Source: Pseudomonas sp. MPC6
GTDB taxonomy: Bacteria > Pseudomonadota > Gammaproteobacteria > Pseudomonadales > Pseudomonadaceae
Length of the DNA stretch: 64,000 nucleotides
Direction: 5' to 3'
Assembly (NCBI RefSeq): GCF_006094435.1
Contig: NZ_CP034783.1
Location: 2,321,001-2,385,000 of the forward strand
The notes beneath the pieces were generated by a model. That model was not told the origin of the DNA, did not search any database, and worked only from the letters and a program-made list of their open reading frames with translations. The position numbers and the translations under genes were made by a program. Of this stretch, positions 41,977-50,648 are shown piece by piece; position 1 is the first letter of the stretch, and each line of letters opens with the position of its first letter.

Positions 41977-42750
41977 TTAACCGGCCATGGTCAGGCCGCC
42001 GGACACGGAAATAACCTGTCCGGTGATGAAATTGGCGTCGTCGCTGGCCAGCAGGGCGATGATCCCCGGGTAGTCTTCCGGTTGACCGAGGCGGCGCATC
42101 GGCACGGCGTTCTTGAAGGCTTCCATCAGCTTTTCCGGGTTGCTCGAGGTCGCCGCTACGCTTTTGAGCAGGGCGGTATCGGTCGGGCCGGGGCAGACCA
42201 CATTGAAGTTGATGTTTTTGGTCGCCAGTTCCCGCGCCAGGGCTTTCGACAGACCGACCAGTCCCGCCTTGCAGGCGGCGTAAACGGCTTCGCCGGAGGA
42301 ACCGACACGGGCCGCATCGGAAGCCACATTGATGACCTTGCCACCCCCCGCTTCAAGCATCTTCGGCAGGACCACGTGGTGCATGTTCAGCGCCCCGGTC
42401 AGGTTGATCGAGATCAACTGTTGCCACATGGCCGGCTCGGTTTTGAGGAACGGCATGAAGCGGTCGAAGCCTGCGTTGTTAACCAGTACGGTCGGTACAC
42501 CGAGGTCTTTTTCAATGGCCGCGACGGTGTCGACAATGGCGGCGTAATCGGTGATGTCGGCGGCGTAAGCCTTGGCCTTGGCCTTGCTGTCCGCTTCGTT
42601 GATCAGGTCGACGGTGGTTTGTGCGGCACTGGCATCGCGATCAAGTACGGCGACCAGGCAGCCTTCGGCAGCGAAGCGCAGGCTCACGGCCCGACCAATG
42701 CCGCCACCGCCGCCGGTGATGATTACGGTTCTTCCAATAAGACCTTTCAT
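41977..42750 (-). CDS. badH: 2-hydroxycyclohexanecarboxyl-CoA dehydrogenase
   Basis: A 257-residue SDR: ITGGGGGIGRAVSLRFAAEG for NAD, NNAGFDRFMPF, Ser in NVASDAARVGSSG, Tyr/Lys in YAACKAGLVGLSKAL, and ITGQVISVSGGLTMAG at the end. It oxidises 2-hydroxycyclohexane-1-carboxyl-CoA to the 2-keto ester with NAD. ATG 42750 is chosen: GAGGA lies about nine bases before it and the SDR fold begins right after. The frame is open to 42795 without extra homology. It lies between aliA and badI, as in known bad/ali clusters. Confidence 0.9.
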   Translation of the reverse strand: MKGLIGRTVIITGGGGGIGRAVSLRFAAEGCLVAVLDRDASAAQTTVDLINEADSKAKAKAYAADITDYAAIVDTVAAIEKDLGVPTVLVNNAGFDRFMPFLKTEPAMWQQLISINLTGALNMHHVVLPKMLEAGGGKVINVASDAARVGSSGEAVYAACKAGLVGLSKALARELATKNINFNVVCPGPTDTALLKSVAATSSNPEKLMEAFKNAVPMRRLGQPEDYPGIIALLASDDANFITGQVISVSGGLTMAG

Positions 42751-42795
42751 GCAGCAGTCCTCATCTTGTTTTGATTGATTTGCGGGCATTGCCAA

Positions 42796-44463
42796 TCATT
42801 GGCGCGTGGCTGAACCCAGCCGGATATCCATGGCCAGTTCGCGCAATTTGAATTTCTGGATTTTTCCCGATGGGGTGCGCGGCAAGGCCGGCAGCACTTC
42901 CAGGTATTCGGGCAGGTAGTTCTTGGTCAGGCGCTGTTGCAGGAGGAAGCTCACCACTTCTTCCAGCGTCAGGCTGGAGTGGCCGTTGTGCAGCGTCACA
43001 TAAGCGCACAGGCGCTCTCCCAGGCGTGGGTCCGGGCAACCAACCAGCGCCACGGCACAAATGGCCGGGTGCTTGTAGAGCAGGTTTTCGATCTCCACCA
43101 CGGGAATGTTTTCGCCGCCGCGAATAACCACATCTTTGGTGCGACCCGTGATGCGGATGTAACCCTGTTCGTCCATGCGCGCCAGGTCGCCGGTAGCGAA
43201 CCAGCCATGGTCGTCCACGCCGTAAAGTTCGGGGCGCTTGAGATAGCCGACGAACAGACTGCCGCCGCGTACCAACAAGTTGCCTTCCGTGTCGCGGGAG
43301 ACTTCCCGACCATCCTCATCGACGATGTTCACCTCCATGAACGGCAGGGGCAGGCCATCGGTATGAATGGCGCACTGGGCATCGTCGTGTGGGCGGGTCA
43401 TGGTCACCGCGCCACTCTCGGTCATTCCCCAGGCGGAAATCACCTTGGCGTTGACCGCCGTACCGGCCTTTTCCACCAGGGCGCTGGGGATAGGGGCGCC
43501 CGCGGCAACAAAGGTCTGCAGCGATGACAGCGCTTCGCGGTGATCGGGGGCCATATCGATCAGATCGGTCAGGAAAGGTGTCGACGCCATGGTGAAGGTC
43601 GGCCGTTCGGCTTCAATGACTTTTACCGCGAAGCGTGGATCCCAGATGTCCTGCAGCACCGCGGTGCTTTTCAGGTAAATCGGCATCATCAGCCCGTAGA
43701 GGAAGCCGGTCTGGTGCGCGATGGGCGAGGCCATGAAGACGATATCTGCAGACCCCAGCTGCAAGCGTTCGGCATAGGGGCGTACGTTGCTGAACAGGGT
43801 GTTGGAGGTGTGCAATACGCCCTTGGGCTCGCCGGTCGTGCCCGAGGTGTAAAGCAGCTGCACGACATCGTCACCGCCCAGGCGGCGTTCGGCAAACAAC
43901 GCCGCCGTGTCTGTTTCTTCCTCCCAGGCGCGTTGCAGCAAGACCTGCTCGAAACCGTCAGCGCGGTGGTCGCCACCTATCACCAGTACATGCTCGAGCG
44001 CGGGCAACTCGCCGCGCATTCCTTGCACCATGGCGGCGTGATCGAACCCTCGGAAGTGATGCGGGATCACCAGCACCCGGCTCTGTGCGTGGCCGAGCAT
44101 GAAGGCAAGCTCGCGCTCACGAAAAATCGGCATCAGAGGATTGAGAATCGCGCCGATACGTACGCAGGCCAGGTGCAGCGCGGTGATCTGCCACCCGTTT
44201 GGCAGCTGGCAAGACACCACGTCTGCCTTGGCGACACCCAATGCCGCCAGCCCCGCCGCCATGCGAGTCACCAGGCTATCCAATTCGCGGTAGCTGAAAG
44301 CCTGCCGTTCATCCTCGTTCACCCGGTAGGCAATCACCGCCACCGAATCTGGCGCGGTCAGCACCGCCTGATCCAGATAGTCTGTAATGATATTGTCATT
44401 CCATGCACCTGACTCAATCATGGCGGAACGTCGTTCTGGCTGCATGTTTGTCTTGGTAGTCAT
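42796..44463 (-). CDS. aliA: Cyclohexanecarboxylate-CoA ligase
   Basis: A 555-residue adenylate-forming acyl-CoA synthetase. The AMP-binding P-loop reads LLYTSGTTGEPKG; further motifs are SAWGMTESG, YGVDDHGWFATGDLARMDEQ, GRTKDVVIRGGENI and the catalytic Lys near the end in PRTPSGKIQKFKLR. It activates cyclohexanecarboxylate to its CoA ester at the cost of ATP to AMP. Start ATG 44463 is preferred; a GTG three codons upstream is possible and ATG 44445 is a further option, none with a strong ribosome binding site. It heads the minus-strand operon, divergent from badK. Confidence 0.87.
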   Translation of the reverse strand: MTTKTNMQPERRSAMIESGAWNDNIITDYLDQAVLTAPDSVAVIAYRVNEDERQAFSYRELDSLVTRMAAGLAALGVAKADVVSCQLPNGWQITALHLACVRIGAILNPLMPIFRERELAFMLGHAQSRVLVIPHHFRGFDHAAMVQGMRGELPALEHVLVIGGDHRADGFEQVLLQRAWEEETDTAALFAERRLGGDDVVQLLYTSGTTGEPKGVLHTSNTLFSNVRPYAERLQLGSADIVFMASPIAHQTGFLYGLMMPIYLKSTAVLQDIWDPRFAVKVIEAERPTFTMASTPFLTDLIDMAPDHREALSSLQTFVAAGAPIPSALVEKAGTAVNAKVISAWGMTESGAVTMTRPHDDAQCAIHTDGLPLPFMEVNIVDEDGREVSRDTEGNLLVRGGSLFVGYLKRPELYGVDDHGWFATGDLARMDEQGYIRITGRTKDVVIRGGENIPVVEIENLLYKHPAICAVALVGCPDPRLGERLCAYVTLHNGHSSLTLEEVVSFLLQQRLTKNYLPEYLEVLPALPRTPSGKIQKFKLRELAMDIRLGSATRQ

Positions 44464-44674
44464 TGTTAGCACCAGTGGATAGGCGATTTGTTATTGTTTT
44501 TCTGCGAGAGCTTGCGCTTTCCGATGGAGGTGAAGATACGCGCTCTATTTTTAATATGTCAATATGTTGTCTTTATTTTTTGATGTCGATAGACTCGGCT
44601 GCAAGCGTCCGAAGCCGTGCAGCGGATCTTCGGGTCATGCGGCTTGCCGCAGTCAGGAACGAGTGGTGAATGTC
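44464..44674. promoter_or_regulatory. Divergent aliA / badK promoter region
   Basis: About 210 bases between the starts of the two arms of the pathway. The centre is AT-rich, with AATATGTCAATATGTT at 44551-44566, which holds two copies of AATATG eight bases apart, next to TTTATTTTTTG. This is the expected place for a BadR-type MarR operator and for both promoters, but no clear -35/-10 pair could be fixed by eye. Confidence 0.45.
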
Positions 44675-45451
44675 ATGCCCTACGACAATATTTTGGTGGA
44701 GCGTCATGAGAGCGTCGGTCTGATCCGGCTCAATCGACCCGCGATGCACAATGCGTTGAGCGACGCGCTGATGAGTGAGTTGGGCGAGGCATTGCGTGCC
44801 TTCGAACGGGATGACGGCATCCGCGCCATGGTGATTACCGGTAACGACAAGGCCTTCGCCGCCGGTGCCGATATCGTCGAGTTGCAGTTCAAGGGGTTCG
44901 CTGACGTCTATCTGGAAAATTTTGTGACGGCGAACTGGGAGGAGGTGACCCGCTGCCGCAAGCCGGTGATCGCTGCGGTCGGCGGGCTGGCTTTGGGCGG
45001 CGGGTGCGAGCTGGCGATGATGTGCGACCTGATCATCGCGGCCGACAGTGCGCGTTTTGGTCAACCGGAAGTGAAGGTCGGCACGCTGCCGGGTGCCGGC
45101 GGTACCCAGCGCCTGGCCCGCGCGGTAGGCAAGGCCAAGACCATGGACCTGTGCCTGACCGGGCGCACGATGGATGCGGCCGAAGCGGAGCGCAGCGGGT
45201 TGGTCAGCCGCGTCGTGCCGGCGGCGAGCCTTTTGGACGAAGCACTGCAGATCGCCCGGCAGATCGCCGAATTTTCGGCGATGGCCGTCAGGCTCAATAA
45301 AGAAGCGGTCGATCGTGCCTTTGAAACCACCCTGGCCGAGGGCGTGCATTTTGAGCGGCGCCTGCTGCACGCCTGCTTTGCCAGCGAAGATCAGAAGGAA
45401 GGCATGCAGGCGTTCGTGCAAAAGCGAAAACCACTGTGGAAACACCGTTGA
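44675..45451 (+). CDS. badK: Cyclohex-1-ene-1-carboxyl-CoA hydratase
   Basis: A 258-residue crotonase: [44 protein letters not shown] and [18 protein letters not shown], with both catalytic Glu positions of true enoyl-CoA hydratases present. It adds water to cyclohex-1-ene-1-carboxyl-CoA, giving 2-hydroxycyclohexanecarboxyl-CoA for BadH. ATG 44675 is taken; GTG 44666, seven bases after AGGA, is an equally serious start and would add three residues. It is the first gene of a plus-strand operon reaching to gcdH. The specific substrate is inferred from the cluster. Confidence 0.85.
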   Translation: MPYDNILVERHESVGLIRLNRPAMHNALSDALMSELGEALRAFERDDGIRAMVITGNDKAFAAGADIVELQFKGFADVYLENFVTANWEEVTRCRKPVIAAVGGLALGGGCELAMMCDLIIAADSARFGQPEVKVGTLPGAGGTQRLARAVGKAKTMDLCLTGRTMDAAEAERSGLVSRVVPAASLLDEALQIARQIAEFSAMAVRLNKEAVDRAFETTLAEGVHFERRLLHACFASEDQKEGMQAFVQKRKPLWKHR

Positions 45452-45514
45452 ACGGATTTTTTGCCCGGTCAAAACAACAATAAAAGCAGGCGAAACGCTT
45501 GCAGGAGTTACCCG

Positions 45515-46468
45515 ATGTCATCTCCCGTGCAGTGGTCCCGCGAAGGGGCGATAGCTGTTGTGTGCATCAATAATCCGCCGGTCAATGCCCTTGGCCACAG
45601 CGTGCGCGCAGGCTTGCTGGCAGCGTTCAACGCCGTCGAGCGGGATCCCGGGATCAAGCTGGTGCTGCTGTATTGCCTAGGCAGAACCTTTATAGCCGGT
45701 GCCGACATCCGCGAGTTTGGCAAACCCCCGCAAGCGCCGATCCTGCCGGACGTCACCTTGTCTCTGGAAAACTTCACCAAGCCGTCACTGGCCGTGCTGC
45801 ATGGCTCGGTGTTGGGCGGCGGTCTCGAGGTGGCGCTGGCCTGTCATTACCGCATCATCGAGGCCAACGCCAAAGTCGGACTGCCAGAGGTCAAGCTGGG
45901 GCTGTTGCCGGGTGCCGGCGGGACCCAGCGGTTGCCACGCCTGGCCGGTGTCGCCAAGGCACTGGAGATGATCGTGGGTGGAGAGCCGATCAGCGCGGCC
46001 GAGGCCAAGCGTCACGCCATTGTCGATGAGGTGTATGAGGGTGAGCCGTTGGCCGCTGGCCTGGCGTACGCCCGGCAGTTGTTGGCGCAAGGCGTGCAGC
46101 CACGCCGCAGTGGCCATGCCTCGATACCTGCGGGTGTCAGCGGCACTGCCGAGTTGCTCATGGCCAAGCGCGATGAGGTGCAACGCAGCCAGCCAGAGTC
46201 GTTCTCGCCGGTACGTTGTATTGCCGCCATCGAAGCGGCGACCTCACTGTCCTTGAGCGATGGCCTGCAGCGCGAGCGCGCGCTGTTCCTTGAGTGCATG
46301 GCATCACCCCAACGTACGGCGTTGATCCAGGCATTTTTCGCGCAGCGTCAAGCGGCTAAAGCGGTGGGTCCCGATGCATCGGTTCCCCCCTGCACACCAC
46401 CGGCGCCACTGCTGGAACGCCGGGTCGCCGAAGGCAAGACAGTTGCCGAGCTGGATCAGCAAGGCTGA
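45515..46468 (+). CDS. Stand-alone enoyl-CoA hydratase derived from a FadJ-type enzyme
   Basis: A 317-residue protein. Residues 1-190 are a crotonase domain ([48 protein letters not shown]). The following helical linker ([20 protein letters not shown]) matches the linker of FadJ-type proteins. The end [13 protein letters not shown] matches the last residues of the 703-residue FadJ-like enzyme in this window, but the NAD-binding and dehydrogenase domains between them are absent. It probably hydrates 2-heptenedioyl-CoA; the missing dehydrogenase step is covered by the gene at 50649. AGGAG lies seven bases before ATG 45515. The hydratase active site looks intact. Confidence 0.85.
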   Translation: MSSPVQWSREGAIAVVCINNPPVNALGHSVRAGLLAAFNAVERDPGIKLVLLYCLGRTFIAGADIREFGKPPQAPILPDVTLSLENFTKPSLAVLHGSVLGGGLEVALACHYRIIEANAKVGLPEVKLGLLPGAGGTQRLPRLAGVAKALEMIVGGEPISAAEAKRHAIVDEVYEGEPLAAGLAYARQLLAQGVQPRRSGHASIPAGVSGTAELLMAKRDEVQRSQPESFSPVRCIAAIEAATSLSLSDGLQRERALFLECMASPQRTALIQAFFAQRQAAKAVGPDASVPPCTPPAPLLERRVAEGKTVAELDQQG

Positions 46469-46526
46469 ACAGGTCGCTTGCGGCCAGCCAGCCTGACGCT
46501 GGCCCCACCCCCATCGAGGACTTTGC

Positions 46527-47723
46527 ATGGACATCAACTACACCCCCGCCGAACTTGAGTTTCGCGATGAGGTACGCGCCTTCCTCAGCGCTGCCGTACC
46601 TGACGACATTGCTGCAAAAGTTCGCCTCGGCAAGCATCTCGACAAGGAAGACCACCTGCGTTGGCAAGGGGTGCTGGCCAGGCGCGGCTGGTACGCCGCC
46701 AACTGGCCGGTAGAGCAGGGTGGTACTGGCTGGAGCGTGGTACAGCGCCACATCTTCGAAGAGGAGTGCGCCGCGTTCGGTGCGCCGCGGTTGATCTCGT
46801 TCGGGGTCAACATGGTCGCCCCGGTGATCATGAAGTTCGGCAGTGAGGCGCAAAAGGCCTACTACCTGCCGCGCATCCTGTCCGGGGAAGACTGGTGGTG
46901 CCAGGGCTACTCCGAGCCGGGAGCCGGTTCCGACCTTGCCAGCCTGAAAACCCGCGCGGTGCTGGACGGCGACCACTACGTGGTCAATGGCCAGAAAACC
47001 TGGACCACCCTCGGTCAGCACGCCAACCTGATTTTCTGCCTGGTGCGCACTGACCCACAAGCCCAGCAGCAGCGCGGCATTTCCTTTCTGTTGATCGATA
47101 TGGCGACGCCAGGCGTCACGGTGCGGCCCATCATCACCCTGGAGGGCGAGCACGAAGTCAATGAAGTGTTTTTCGACAACGTGCGTGTGCCCGTCGCCAA
47201 TCGGGTGGGTGAAGAAAACAAGGGCTGGACATGCGCCAAGTTCCTGTTGACCCATGAGCGCACCGGTCAGGCGGGCATTGCCCAGTCCAAGGCAGCGCTG
47301 GCGCAACTCAAATCGGTCGCATCTCAGGAATTGCGTAACGGCCTGCCGCTGCTGGATGACCCGCTGTTTCGGGTACAAGTTGCCGAAGTGGAAATGCAAT
47401 TGATGGCCATCGAGATGAGCACGCTGCGCATCCTCGCGGCCGTGCAGGGCGGTGGTGTGCCTGGGGCGCAAAGTTCGATGCTGAAGATCAAGGGGTCCGA
47501 GATTCGCCAGGCGATCAGCCACCTGATGCGCAAAGTGTTGGGCGTGCATGCCTTGCCTTTCGCCGAGGAAGAGCTGGACTACGCCTTTGCCGGTGAGCTG
47601 TTGCACACCGACTACAGTGCCGCGCCAGCCGGCCAGTATTTCAACCTGCGCAAGCTGTCCATCTACGGCGGCTCCAACGAAATCCAGAAGAACATCATTG
47701 CCAAGATGATTCTTGAGCTCTAA
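46527..47723 (+). CDS. pimC: Pimelyl-CoA dehydrogenase, large-subunit type (PimC-like)
   Basis: A 398-residue acyl-CoA dehydrogenase: YSEPGAGSDLASLKTRAV, NGQKTWTTLGQHANLIFCLV, and the catalytic loop IYGGSNEIQKNIIAKMIL, where Gly replaces the Glu of YEG, as is usual in this two-subunit group. Together with the 380-residue partner 12 bases downstream it should desaturate pimelyl-CoA, the product of BadI. Electrons go to the EtfBA encoded just after. Paired PimC/PimD-like genes are known in R. palustris pimelate degradation. Substrate is inferred from position. Confidence 0.85.
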   Translation: MDINYTPAELEFRDEVRAFLSAAVPDDIAAKVRLGKHLDKEDHLRWQGVLARRGWYAANWPVEQGGTGWSVVQRHIFEEECAAFGAPRLISFGVNMVAPVIMKFGSEAQKAYYLPRILSGEDWWCQGYSEPGAGSDLASLKTRAVLDGDHYVVNGQKTWTTLGQHANLIFCLVRTDPQAQQQRGISFLLIDMATPGVTVRPIITLEGEHEVNEVFFDNVRVPVANRVGEENKGWTCAKFLLTHERTGQAGIAQSKAALAQLKSVASQELRNGLPLLDDPLFRVQVAEVEMQLMAIEMSTLRILAAVQGGGVPGAQSSMLKIKGSEIRQAISHLMRKVLGVHALPFAEEELDYAFAGELLHTDYSAAPAGQYFNLRKLSIYGGSNEIQKNIIAKMILEL

Positions 47724-47735
47724 GGAGGCACCCCC

Positions 47736-48878
47736 ATGGACTTCAATCTCAGCGAAGAGCAGCAGATGCTGCAAGACACCGTCGCCCGTTTGACGCGCGA
47801 CCGTTACAGCTTTGAACAGCGTGAGCAGTTTTACCGCAGCGAGACGGGATTTAGCCGTGAGTTCTGGAACCAGCTCGGTGAGTTGGGCCTGAGCGCCGTA
47901 CCCCTTGCCGAGGAATACGGTGGCTTCGGCGGCAGTGGCGTCGACACCCTGCTGGTGATGACTGAACTGGGCCGCAACCTGTGCCTGGAACCTTATCTTC
48001 AGTCGCAAATACACGGCGCCGGACTGCTGCAGCAACTGGGCAGCGCGGACCAGCGTGGCCAATGGTTGCCGCAAGTGGCGACCGGTGAGCTGCAGCTCGC
48101 GGTGGCACTGGAAGAACGCCAGAGCCACTATCACCTGCACGATGTGCAGAGCCGCGCCGAAGCCGTCGAGGGCGGATGGCGCCTGACCGGGCATAAATGC
48201 GCGGTGGTCGGCGGCCACAGCGCCGGTCTCATTCTGGTCTCGGCGCGCACCGCTGGCGGCGCTCTCGACGAGTCCGGCATCAGCCTGTTTCTGCTGGACC
48301 CGCAGGCAGCGGGTGTGCGCCGCCGTGAATACCCGTGCATCGATGGCCCCCGCGCGTGCGACCTGTATTTGGATGGCGTCGTGCTCCAGCACAATCACCT
48401 GCTGGGTCCTGCCGGCCAAGCGCTTGCGGCATTGCGTTACCAGCAAGGGCGGGCGGTGGCGGCGCAATGCGCGGAGGCGATCGGCAATATGCAGGAAGCC
48501 TTCAGTCTGACGCTGGACTATCTGAAAACCCGTCAGCAGTTCAGCGCGCCGATCGGCAAGTTGCAGGTGTTGCAACACCGCATGGCGGACATGCGTGGCG
48601 AGCTGGAATTGGCGATTTCCATGGCCACGCTGGCCGCCTGTATCGCTGACGACCCCGACAGTGACGAACGCAGTCGCGGTCTGGCCGCCGCCAAGTTCAT
48701 CGTCACTCGCGCCGCCCGGTTCATTGCCGAGCAAGCGATTCAATTGCACGGCGGCATCGGCATGACCTGGGAATACAACCTTGCCCACCATGCCAAGCGT
48801 CTGGTCATGCTCAGCCACCAGTTGGGCGACGACGACCATCATTTGCAGGCCTATGCCGATTTGATGCGCAACGCCTGA
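47736..48878 (+). CDS. pimD: Pimelyl-CoA dehydrogenase, small-subunit type (PimD-like)
   Basis: A 380-residue acyl-CoA dehydrogenase-fold protein (FNLSEEQQMLQDTVARLTRD, EEYGGFGGSGVDTLLVMTEL, RQQFSAPIGKLQVLQHRMAD, ending in AIQLHGGIGMTWEYNLAHHA). It lacks the canonical TEP flavin motif, as expected for the partner subunit of the preceding protein. GGAGG stands before ATG 47736, and the gene follows the large subunit by 12 bases. It likely forms a heteromer with it and oxidises pimelyl-CoA to 2-heptenedioyl-CoA. Confidence 0.84.
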   Translation: MDFNLSEEQQMLQDTVARLTRDRYSFEQREQFYRSETGFSREFWNQLGELGLSAVPLAEEYGGFGGSGVDTLLVMTELGRNLCLEPYLQSQIHGAGLLQQLGSADQRGQWLPQVATGELQLAVALEERQSHYHLHDVQSRAEAVEGGWRLTGHKCAVVGGHSAGLILVSARTAGGALDESGISLFLLDPQAAGVRRREYPCIDGPRACDLYLDGVVLQHNHLLGPAGQALAALRYQQGRAVAAQCAEAIGNMQEAFSLTLDYLKTRQQFSAPIGKLQVLQHRMADMRGELELAISMATLAACIADDPDSDERSRGLAAAKFIVTRAARFIAEQAIQLHGGIGMTWEYNLAHHAKRLVMLSHQLGDDDHHLQAYADLMRNA

Positions 48879-48929
48879 ACACCCTTTACGGCCGGACACT
48901 GCGCTGGCGGTCTACTACAGGAACAGATC

Positions 48930-49679
48930 ATGAAAGTACTGGTCGCGGTAAAACGTGTGCTCGATTACAACGTCAAGGTTCGCGTCAAGGCGGACACTTC
49001 CGGCGTCGACCTCGCCAACGTCAAGATGTCGATGAACCCGTTCTGCGAAATTGCCGTGGAAGAAGCCGTACGCTTGAAAGAGCAGGGCATTGCCAGCGAG
49101 ATCGTCGTTGTCAGCGTCGGTCCCTCCACCGCCCAGGAGCAACTGCGCACCGCGCTGGCGCTGGGGGCCGATCGCGCCATCCTCGTCGAATGCGCTGAAG
49201 ACCTGACGTCCCTGGCGGTGGCCAAGCTGCTCAAGGCTGTAGTCGACAAGGAACAGCCGCAACTGGTGATCCTTGGCAAACAAGCCATCGACAGCGACAA
49301 CAACCAGACTGGCCAGATGCTCGCAGCATTGAGCGGTTATGGTCAGGGCACGTTCGCATCCAAAGTCGAGATCAGCGGCGACACGGTTGCCGTGACTCGC
49401 GAAGTCGACGGCGGCGCGCAGACGGTTGCCCTGAAACTGCCGGTGATCGTCACCACCGACCTGCGTTTGAACGAGCCGCGCTACGCGTCGCTGCCCAACA
49501 TCATGAAAGCCAAGAAGAAGCCTCTCGAAGTAGTGACTGCGGACGCTTTGGGCGTTTCCACCGCCTCCACTAACACCACCTTGAAAGTCGAAGCGCCGGC
49601 TGCACGCAGCGCGGGGATCATGGTCAAGTCGGTGGCTGAGTTGGTCGAGAAACTGAAAAACGAAGCGAAGGTGATCTGA
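48930..49679 (+). CDS. etfB: Electron transfer flavoprotein beta subunit
   Basis: A 249-residue Etf[21 protein letters not shown] at the start, the AMP-binding segment [19 protein letters not shown], and the conserved [20 protein letters not shown] recognition loop that docks to acyl-CoA dehydrogenases. With EtfA it carries electrons from the dehydrogenases of the cluster to ETF-quinone oxidoreductase. Pseudomonads normally have a housekeeping pair elsewhere, so this is probably a dedicated second copy. The stop codon is directly followed by the etfA ATG. Confidence 0.95.
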   Translation: MKVLVAVKRVLDYNVKVRVKADTSGVDLANVKMSMNPFCEIAVEEAVRLKEQGIASEIVVVSVGPSTAQEQLRTALALGADRAILVECAEDLTSLAVAKLLKAVVDKEQPQLVILGKQAIDSDNNQTGQMLAALSGYGQGTFASKVEISGDTVAVTREVDGGAQTVALKLPVIVTTDLRLNEPRYASLPNIMKAKKKPLEVVTADALGVSTASTNTTLKVEAPAARSAGIMVKSVAELVEKLKNEAKVI

Positions 49680-50639
49680 ATGACTATTTTGGTGATTGCT
49701 GACTATTCCAAAGACGCGCAGGACAACACAGTGCTGGCCCCGGCCACGCTGAACACCGTGGCGGCCGCTGTCAAAATCGGTGGTGATATTCATGTGCTGG
49801 TGGCCGGCGCTTTTGTCGGCGCGGTGGCTGAAGCCGCGGCGAACATCGCGGGCGTGGCCAAAGTGCTGGTGGCCGACAACGCCGCCTACGCGCATCAGCT
49901 GCCGGAAAACGTCGCTCCCCTGGTTGCAGCTCTTGTTCAAGAAGCAGGGGCTGCGGGCTACAGCCACATCCTGGCTGCCGCCACTTCCAACGGCAAAAAC
50001 ATCCTGCCGCGCGTTGCCGCGCAGCTGGACGTTGACCAGATCTCCGAGATCATCTCGGTAGAAAGCGCTGACACCTTCAAGCGCCCGATCTATGCCGGTA
50101 ATGCCATCGCCACTGTGCAGTCAAATGCATCGGTCAAAGTGATCACCGTGCGGGCCACCGGTTTTGACCCGGTCGCTGCTGAAGGGGGTTCGGCGGCTGT
50201 TGAAGCCGTTGCGGCTGCCCACGACGCTGGCATCTCCAGCTTCGTTGGCGAAGCACTGGCCAAGTCCGATCGCCCGGAACTGACCGCTGCCAAAATCGTC
50301 GTGTCCGGCGGCCGTGGCCTGCAGAACGGCGACAACTTCAAATACCTGTACACCCTGGCCGACAAGCTGGGCGCGGCTGTTGGCGCTTCCCGCGCCGCGG
50401 TCGACGCCGGTTTCGTCCCCAACGACATGCAGGTCGGACAGACCGGCAAGATCGTCGCGCCACAGCTGTACATCGCGGTCGGTATCTCCGGCGCGATCCA
50501 GCACCTGGCCGGCATGAAAGACTCTAAAGTGATCGTGGCGATCAACAAGGACGAAGAGGCGCCGATCTTCCAGATCGCCGATTACGGCCTGGTGGCTGAT
50601 CTGTTCGAGGCGGTTCCAGCGTTGGAACACGCGCTTTGA
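49680..50639 (+). CDS. etfA: Electron transfer flavoprotein alpha subunit
   Basis: A 319-residue EtfA. The C-terminal FAD domain is clear: [59 protein letters not shown] and [21 protein letters not shown]. It starts immediately after the etfB stop, as is normal for the pair. It serves at least four acyl-CoA dehydrogenase-type genes in this cluster (aliB, pimC/D, gcdH). No unusual bifurcating-type insertion is visible. Confidence 0.95.
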   Translation: MTILVIADYSKDAQDNTVLAPATLNTVAAAVKIGGDIHVLVAGAFVGAVAEAAANIAGVAKVLVADNAAYAHQLPENVAPLVAALVQEAGAAGYSHILAAATSNGKNILPRVAAQLDVDQISEIISVESADTFKRPIYAGNAIATVQSNASVKVITVRATGFDPVAAEGGSAAVEAVAAAHDAGISSFVGEALAKSDRPELTAAKIVVSGGRGLQNGDNFKYLYTLADKLGAAVGASRAAVDAGFVPNDMQVGQTGKIVAPQLYIAVGISGAIQHLAGMKDSKVIVAINKDEEAPIFQIADYGLVADLFEAVPALEHAL

Positions 50640-50648
50640 GGAGTTCTT

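Noticed and set aside
46356..48899. Uninterrupted 847-codon frame on the minus strand opposite the hydratase end and the PimC/PimD genes
   Set aside because: It is exactly antisense to well-recognised acyl-CoA dehydrogenase genes, has no family resemblance and no ribosome binding site. Long antisense frames are a normal effect of high third-position GC.
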